From: Pseudoxanthomonas sp.
Lineage (GTDB): Bacteria; Pseudomonadota; Gammaproteobacteria; Xanthomonadales; Xanthomonadaceae
Reading direction: 5' to 3'
Assembly (NCBI GenBank): GCA_026785795.1
Contig: JAJAZJ010000105.1
Location: 1-8,883, forward strand
Length of the DNA: 8,883 nucleotides
Part shown: positions 5,810 through 8,883 of the stretch, piece after piece
Numbering within the stretch: the first letter of the stretch is position 1
Layout of the letters: the number at the start of each line of letters is the position of its first letter
The notes under the pieces: generated by a model
What the model was told of the DNA's origin: nothing
The model's input: only the letters and a program-made list of their open reading frames with translations
Databases searched by the model: none
Position numbers and translations under genes: made by a program

Positions 5810-7105
5810 GTGCCGCGGCTCAAGCGCCCCGCCGTGCTGCTGAAGAGTTTTCCACCGCTGCTGTTCCTTTTGTTGCTGACAGGCTGCGGGCCCGGCGTAC
5901 CGGCAGGCACGCCCGCGTCGGCGCCTGCTGCAGGCGTGACCGCGACCCGTACCGACTGGCCATTGCCTGCTACCGGGGTCGCGGCGCAGCCGGACCTGGT
6001 GGTGGCCCCGGATGGGCGCGTGCTGCTGTCCTGGATTGCCGCCGAGCCGGGTGGGCTGCACGTGCTGCGGTTCGCGGCGTTCGATGGCCGCACATGGAGC
6101 GCACCGCAGGAAATCGCGCGCGGCGATGACTGGTTCGTCAACTGGGCCGACACGCCGCATATTGCCGCAACCGAAGATGGCGCGCTGTGGGCGCACTGGC
6201 TGCGCAGGTCGGCCGCTGCCACTTACGCGTATGACGTGGTGCTGTCGCGCTCCGGTGATGGAGGCAGTACCTGGTCCAATGCCCTGCCCGTCAATGATGA
6301 CGGCACGCCCACCGAACACGGCTTCGTGTCACTGTGGCCGCAGTCACCTACGACCATCGGTGTTGCCTGGCTGGACGGACGCAACACCGCAGGTGGCGAC
6401 CATGCGGGACATGACGGACATGGCGCCGGCGCGATGGCCTTGCGAGCGGCCACGGTCGATTCCGCCGTGCAGAAGTCGGCGGAAACGGAAATCGATGCGT
6501 ACACCTGCGATTGCTGCCAGACCTCGGCGGCCATCACCGACCGCGGCCCGCTGCTGGTCTATCGCGGACGCGACGCCAAGGAGATCCGCGACATAGTCGC
6601 CACACGCCTGCAGGACGGTGCGTGGACATCGCCACGCAAGGTGCATGACGACCAGTGGACTATGCCGGCCTGTCCGGTCAACGGGCCGCAGGTGGCCGCA
6701 CGCGGTGCGCAGGCCTGGGTAGCCTGGTACACCGCGGCAGGGGACATGCCGCAGCTGCGCATTGCCTATTCCGGGGACGCAGGGGATCGGTTTGCGGCGC
6801 CTGTCGAGATAGATCGCGGCCAAGCCATGCAGGGTCGCGTTGGGATCGCGGTGGACGATGCGTCGGTGTGGGTGAGTTGGGTGCGCGAGGACCCGCAGGG
6901 CCAATCGCTGTGGTTGGCGCGTTATCCGCCGGACCTGTCGCGCGAACTGCAGCGACTGCAGGTGGCTACCCTGCAAGGGCGCGGCCGTGCGACCGGTTTC
7001 CCGCAGCTGGTTGCAGCAAATGGCGGTGTGTACATCACATGGACCGACGCGGTGGACAGCAAGCCGCAGCTGCAGGGTGCACGCATCGCCCTCAACCCGA
7101 TGTAG
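5810..7105 (+). CDS. Sialidase-superfamily beta-propeller lipoprotein with Cys cluster and His-rich loop
   Basis: About 431 aa. With GTG 5810 as start, residues 1-25 form a lipoprotein signal peptide (basic PRLKRP, hydrophobic LLFLLLL, lipobox LTGC, Cys26), followed by a Pro/Ala linker and a propeller domain. One perfect Asp-box, SGDGGSTW, is at 148-155; a degenerate one, SGDAGDRF, is at 321-328; TWSAPQEI and AAPVEI are matching blade strands. The FRIP-type Arg motif of true sialidases is absent, so an enzymatic sialidase is doubtful. Distinctive residues are C233/C235/C236 in YTCDCCQT, C288 in CPVNGP, and H198/H201/H204 in DHAGHDGHG; together they suggest metal binding or disulfides, an inference. 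GTG 5780 (inside mnmG) and GTG 5834 are alternative starts; 5834 still gives a lipoprotein. The gene sits about 4 nt after mnmG, so co-transcription is likely. Its TAG stop lies within a REP element. Confidence 0.75.
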   Translation: MPRLKRPAVLLKSFPPLLFLLLLTGCGPGVPAGTPASAPAAGVTATRTDWPLPATGVAAQPDLVVAPDGRVLLSWIAAEPGGLHVLRFAAFDGRTWSAPQEIARGDDWFVNWADTPHIAATEDGALWAHWLRRSAAATYAYDVVLSRSGDGGSTWSNALPVNDDGTPTEHGFVSLWPQSPTTIGVAWLDGRNTAGGDHAGHDGHGAGAMALRAATVDSAVQKSAETEIDAYTCDCCQTSAAITDRGPLLVYRGRDAKEIRDIVATRLQDGAWTSPRKVHDDQWTMPACPVNGPQVAARGAQAWVAWYTAAGDMPQLRIAYSGDAGDRFAAPVEIDRGQAMQGRVGIAVDDASVWVSWVREDPQGQSLWLARYPPDLSRELQRLQVATLQGRGRATGFPQLVAANGGVYITWTDAVDSKPQLQGARIALNPM

Positions 7106-7195
7106 GAGCTGCGCAAGCTGCGACTGGAAATCGTCCGTATGCACCGAATGTCTGCAGCGCGCTGTTGCCCTGGTCGCAGCTTGCGCAGCTCCTAC
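7102..7195. repeat. Inverted pair of GTAG-type REPs (REPIN-like doublet)
   Basis: The 23-nt arm at 7102-7124 (starting GTAGGAGCTGCGCAAGC) is the perfect reverse complement of 7173-7195 (ending GCTCCTAC), with 48 nt between. GTAG/CTAC ends face outward. Within each arm a small imperfect palindrome is possible. It shares the GTAGGAGC head and central AAG with the copies at 12-71 but has a different stem, hence another subfamily. It sits between convergent genes, and the 23-bp stem could act as a bidirectional transcript end or RNA stabiliser. The TAG at 7103-7105 is the stop of the upstream gene. Confidence 0.85.
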
Positions 7196-7208
7196 GGGAA
7201 TGTGGCGG

Positions 7209-8883
7209 CTATTTTTCGCGTCGGTAGTTGAGCGAGGCGCGGTTTTCCACGGTGCTGGATTCGATTTCGATGTCGAAGCCGCGACGCAGCAGGTATTTCA
7301 GGGTGATGACCTGGCCGCTGCCGACCATCGACACGCCATAGCCCACGTACAGGCGCGGCGACAGGAACTTGCCCACGCCGAACACCGAACCGCCCAGCGC
7401 GCGCGACTGCATCACCCCGGCATTGTCCAGTCCCAGCGCCGCGCCCAGCTGCGACCCCAGCAGGCCGGCGCCGGCCGACAAGGCTTCGGAGGCCACGTTG
7501 ATCTGCTGGCTTTCGCGCGAGGTGGCGCCGGCCAAAGAGCGGCCCAGCACCAGGTAGGACAGCGCTTCCGAATCCTGCATCGCAGGGTCCGACCACACGG
7601 CTGCCTGCGGATTGCTGGCCAGGCCGGTGACCTGGATGCCTGCGGTGACTTCGCCCACCGCGCGTTCGGCGCGGACGTTGATGCGCGGGTCGGAAATGGG
7701 GCTGTTGCTCCAGCGCAGTTCGCCGCGGGTGATGTTCAGCTTCTGGCCGTAGGCCTCGTAGCGTCCTTCCACGTCCAGGCCGCCGGTGCCGGTCATCTCG
7801 CGGCCCGGGCGGTCGCGCACCCGCAGTTCACCGCGCAGGCTGCCGTCCAGGCCAAAGCCCTTCATGCGCACGTCCTTGCCCAGGGCCAGGACCAGGTCGA
7901 CGTCGAGCGGCGTGCCGCGCGAATTGCGCTCCGGATCCACCGGGTCCAGCACCACCACGTCAGGTGACGCGGAAATCCCCTGGTCCAGCCGCTCCAGGTC
8001 GAGCTTGGCTGACGGCACGGTGACCTTGCCGTTGACGGTGACCACGCCGGTGGTGCGGTCGAAACCTACCTGCAGGTCCGGGTTGGCCACCGCGCGCAGT
8101 TCGCGCGTGTCCGAGATCAGGAAATTCTCGCCGGTCACCGTCAGCATCAGCGGCGAGGTGCTGTCGCGCCACCCAAGCAATCCCTGCACGGTGAGGGTGC
8201 CTTCGCCCGAGCGCACCGACGCGTCGATGCGCGCATTGCCGTCGGGCTGGGCGACAAGACGCGCGCTGCCGTCGGTCAGGGTGATGCCCATGCCCGGCAT
8301 TTCGCCCTTGAACCCGGTCAACGCCGCCTGCCCGCCCAGTATCGGTCGCGCGCGCGTGCCGGCCAAGGTGATGTTGCCCTCCAGCTGGCCCTGCGGCCGA
8401 ACCAGGTCAGGCGAAAACAGTTCCAGCCAGAAGATCTGCGAGGTAGTGACCTGCAGTTCGCCCGCGAGTGGCGCGTAAGCGTCCCAGCCGCTTCCTACCT
8501 TCGCATCGATCCGACCATCGCCGCTCAGGTTGCTGCCCAGCGTTGCCTGTATGCGCTGCGGGTTGAAGCTGATCGCCAGCGTCAGTGCATCGTAGCTGGC
8601 CAGTTCGCGACGTCCGGCCGTACCCAGCTTCAAACCACCTTCGCTGGAGTTTACGTCCAGGTTGCCAGTCCAGCGGTTGCCCTGTGGGCGCACGCTGCCG
8701 GCCAGGTCGATATTGCCGCGCAGGATCATCTCGCGGTGGTCCACGCGCGGTAGCCACGGCTGCAGCAGGGTCAGCGGCAGCGCGTCACCGCGCACGGCGA
8801 TGCCCTTGCCCGGCCAGCTGGCGCTGGCGCACAGCGAGCCACCGCCATTCGCCGCCAGGCAGGTTTGTGAAAGCGTCCAGCTG
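7209..8883 (-). CDS. tamB: Translocation and assembly module protein TamB, C-terminal part
   Basis: Partial: 558 codons are visible and the frame stays open through the right edge, so the GTG at 8795 is internal, not a start. TamB is an inner-membrane-anchored AsmA-like protein that spans the periplasm as a long hydrophobic beta-groove and meets the Omp85 protein TamA, serving outer-membrane protein assembly and phospholipid transport. The visible part consists of repeating beta-strand units (GDALPLTLLQPWLP, LEGNITLAGTRARPIL, PDLQVGFDRTTGVVTVNGKV) and the conserved C-terminal domain: PLDVDLVLALGKDVRMKGFG, YEAYGQKLNITRGELRW, SDPRINVRAERAV, ALSYLVLGR, VGKFLSPRLYVGYG, and the tail SSTVENRASLNYRREK ending at TAG. 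The first 29 visible codons include a CLAANGGGSLC stretch typical of the repeats preceding the LPL segment. tamA would be expected upstream, outside the window. It converges on the propeller lipoprotein gene across the REP doublet. Confidence 0.93.
   Translation of the reverse strand, partial: SWTLSQTCLAANGGGSLCASASWPGKGIAVRGDALPLTLLQPWLPRVDHREMILRGNIDLAGSVRPQGNRWTGNLDVNSSEGGLKLGTAGRRELASYDALTLAISFNPQRIQATLGSNLSGDGRIDAKVGSGWDAYAPLAGELQVTTSQIFWLELFSPDLVRPQGQLEGNITLAGTRARPILGGQAALTGFKGEMPGMGITLTDGSARLVAQPDGNARIDASVRSGEGTLTVQGLLGWRDSTSPLMLTVTGENFLISDTRELRAVANPDLQVGFDRTTGVVTVNGKVTVPSAKLDLERLDQGISASPDVVVLDPVDPERNSRGTPLDVDLVLALGKDVRMKGFGLDGSLRGELRVRDRPGREMTGTGGLDVEGRYEAYGQKLNITRGELRWSNSPISDPRINVRAERAVGEVTAGIQVTGLASNPQAAVWSDPAMQDSEALSYLVLGRSLAGATSRESQQINVASEALSAGAGLLGSQLGAALGLDNAGVMQSRALGGSVFGVGKFLSPRLYVGYGVSMVGSGQVITLKYLLRRGFDIEIESSTVENRASLNYRREK

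Noticed and set aside
5810..7105. True exo-alpha-sialidase (neuraminidase) assignment
   Set aside because: Only one intact Asp-box and a degenerate one are present and no FRIP-type Arg motif is visible; Asp-boxes occur widely in non-sialidase propellers.
6987..7967. Plus-strand open frame of 326 codons from the propeller gene through the REP doublet into tamB
   Set aside because: It crosses the REP and lies antisense to conserved TamB C-terminal motifs; no ribosome site or family motif.
8793..8795. GTG as the start codon of the tamB frame
   Set aside because: The frame continues without a stop to the window edge and the upstream residues match the TamB repeat pattern, so the gene is truncated by the window.

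Overview
The window is GC-rich, densely coding DNA that looks like a chromosomal segment of a gammaproteobacterium of the Xanthomonadaceae (Stenotrophomonas, Pseudoxanthomonas or Xanthomonas type). The grounds are the close resemblance of the BioC, MnmG and TamB translations to xanthomonad forms as I remember them, and short GTAG-headed palindromic repeats (REPs) like the SMAG elements of Stenotrophomonas. No phage, transposon, CRISPR array, tRNA or rRNA is visible.

Layout, left to right. (1) 1-102: two tandem REP copies. (2) 103-987 (+): bioC, malonyl-ACP methyltransferase of biotin synthesis. (3) 1158-1781 and 1778-2737 (-): a two-gene unit joined by a 4-nt GTGA overlap, a serine racemase-like PLP enzyme followed by a membrane-anchored DUF218 (SanA/YdcF-like) protein. 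The 170 nt between bioC and this convergent unit show no clear terminator. (4) 2910-3506 (+): a small Gly/Tyr- then Pro-rich predicted lipoprotein, divergent from the racemase. (5) 3507-3915: a 409-nt gap with no convincing protein gene but much structure: three hairpins ending in a strong terminator on the + strand, then a terminator that works only on the - strand, lying about 115 nt downstream of a sigma-54-like -24/-12 element on that same strand. Together these outline a possible unannotated small RNA of about 117 nt. (6) 3916-5805 (+): mnmG, tRNA wobble-uridine modification. (7) 5810-7105 (+): a sialidase-fold (beta-propeller) lipoprotein with a Cys cluster and a His-rich loop, 4 nt after mnmG. 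(8) 7102-7195: a pair of inverted REPs whose left arm supplies the stop codon of the previous gene. (9) 7209-8883 (-): C-terminal part of tamB, running off the right edge.

Most genes are housekeeping or envelope functions. The two lipoproteins, the DUF218 protein and TamB all act at the cell envelope, but nothing shows that they form one pathway. The least ordinary parts are the structured gap before mnmG, the REP doublet that ends a gene, and the metal-site-like residues of the propeller lipoprotein.
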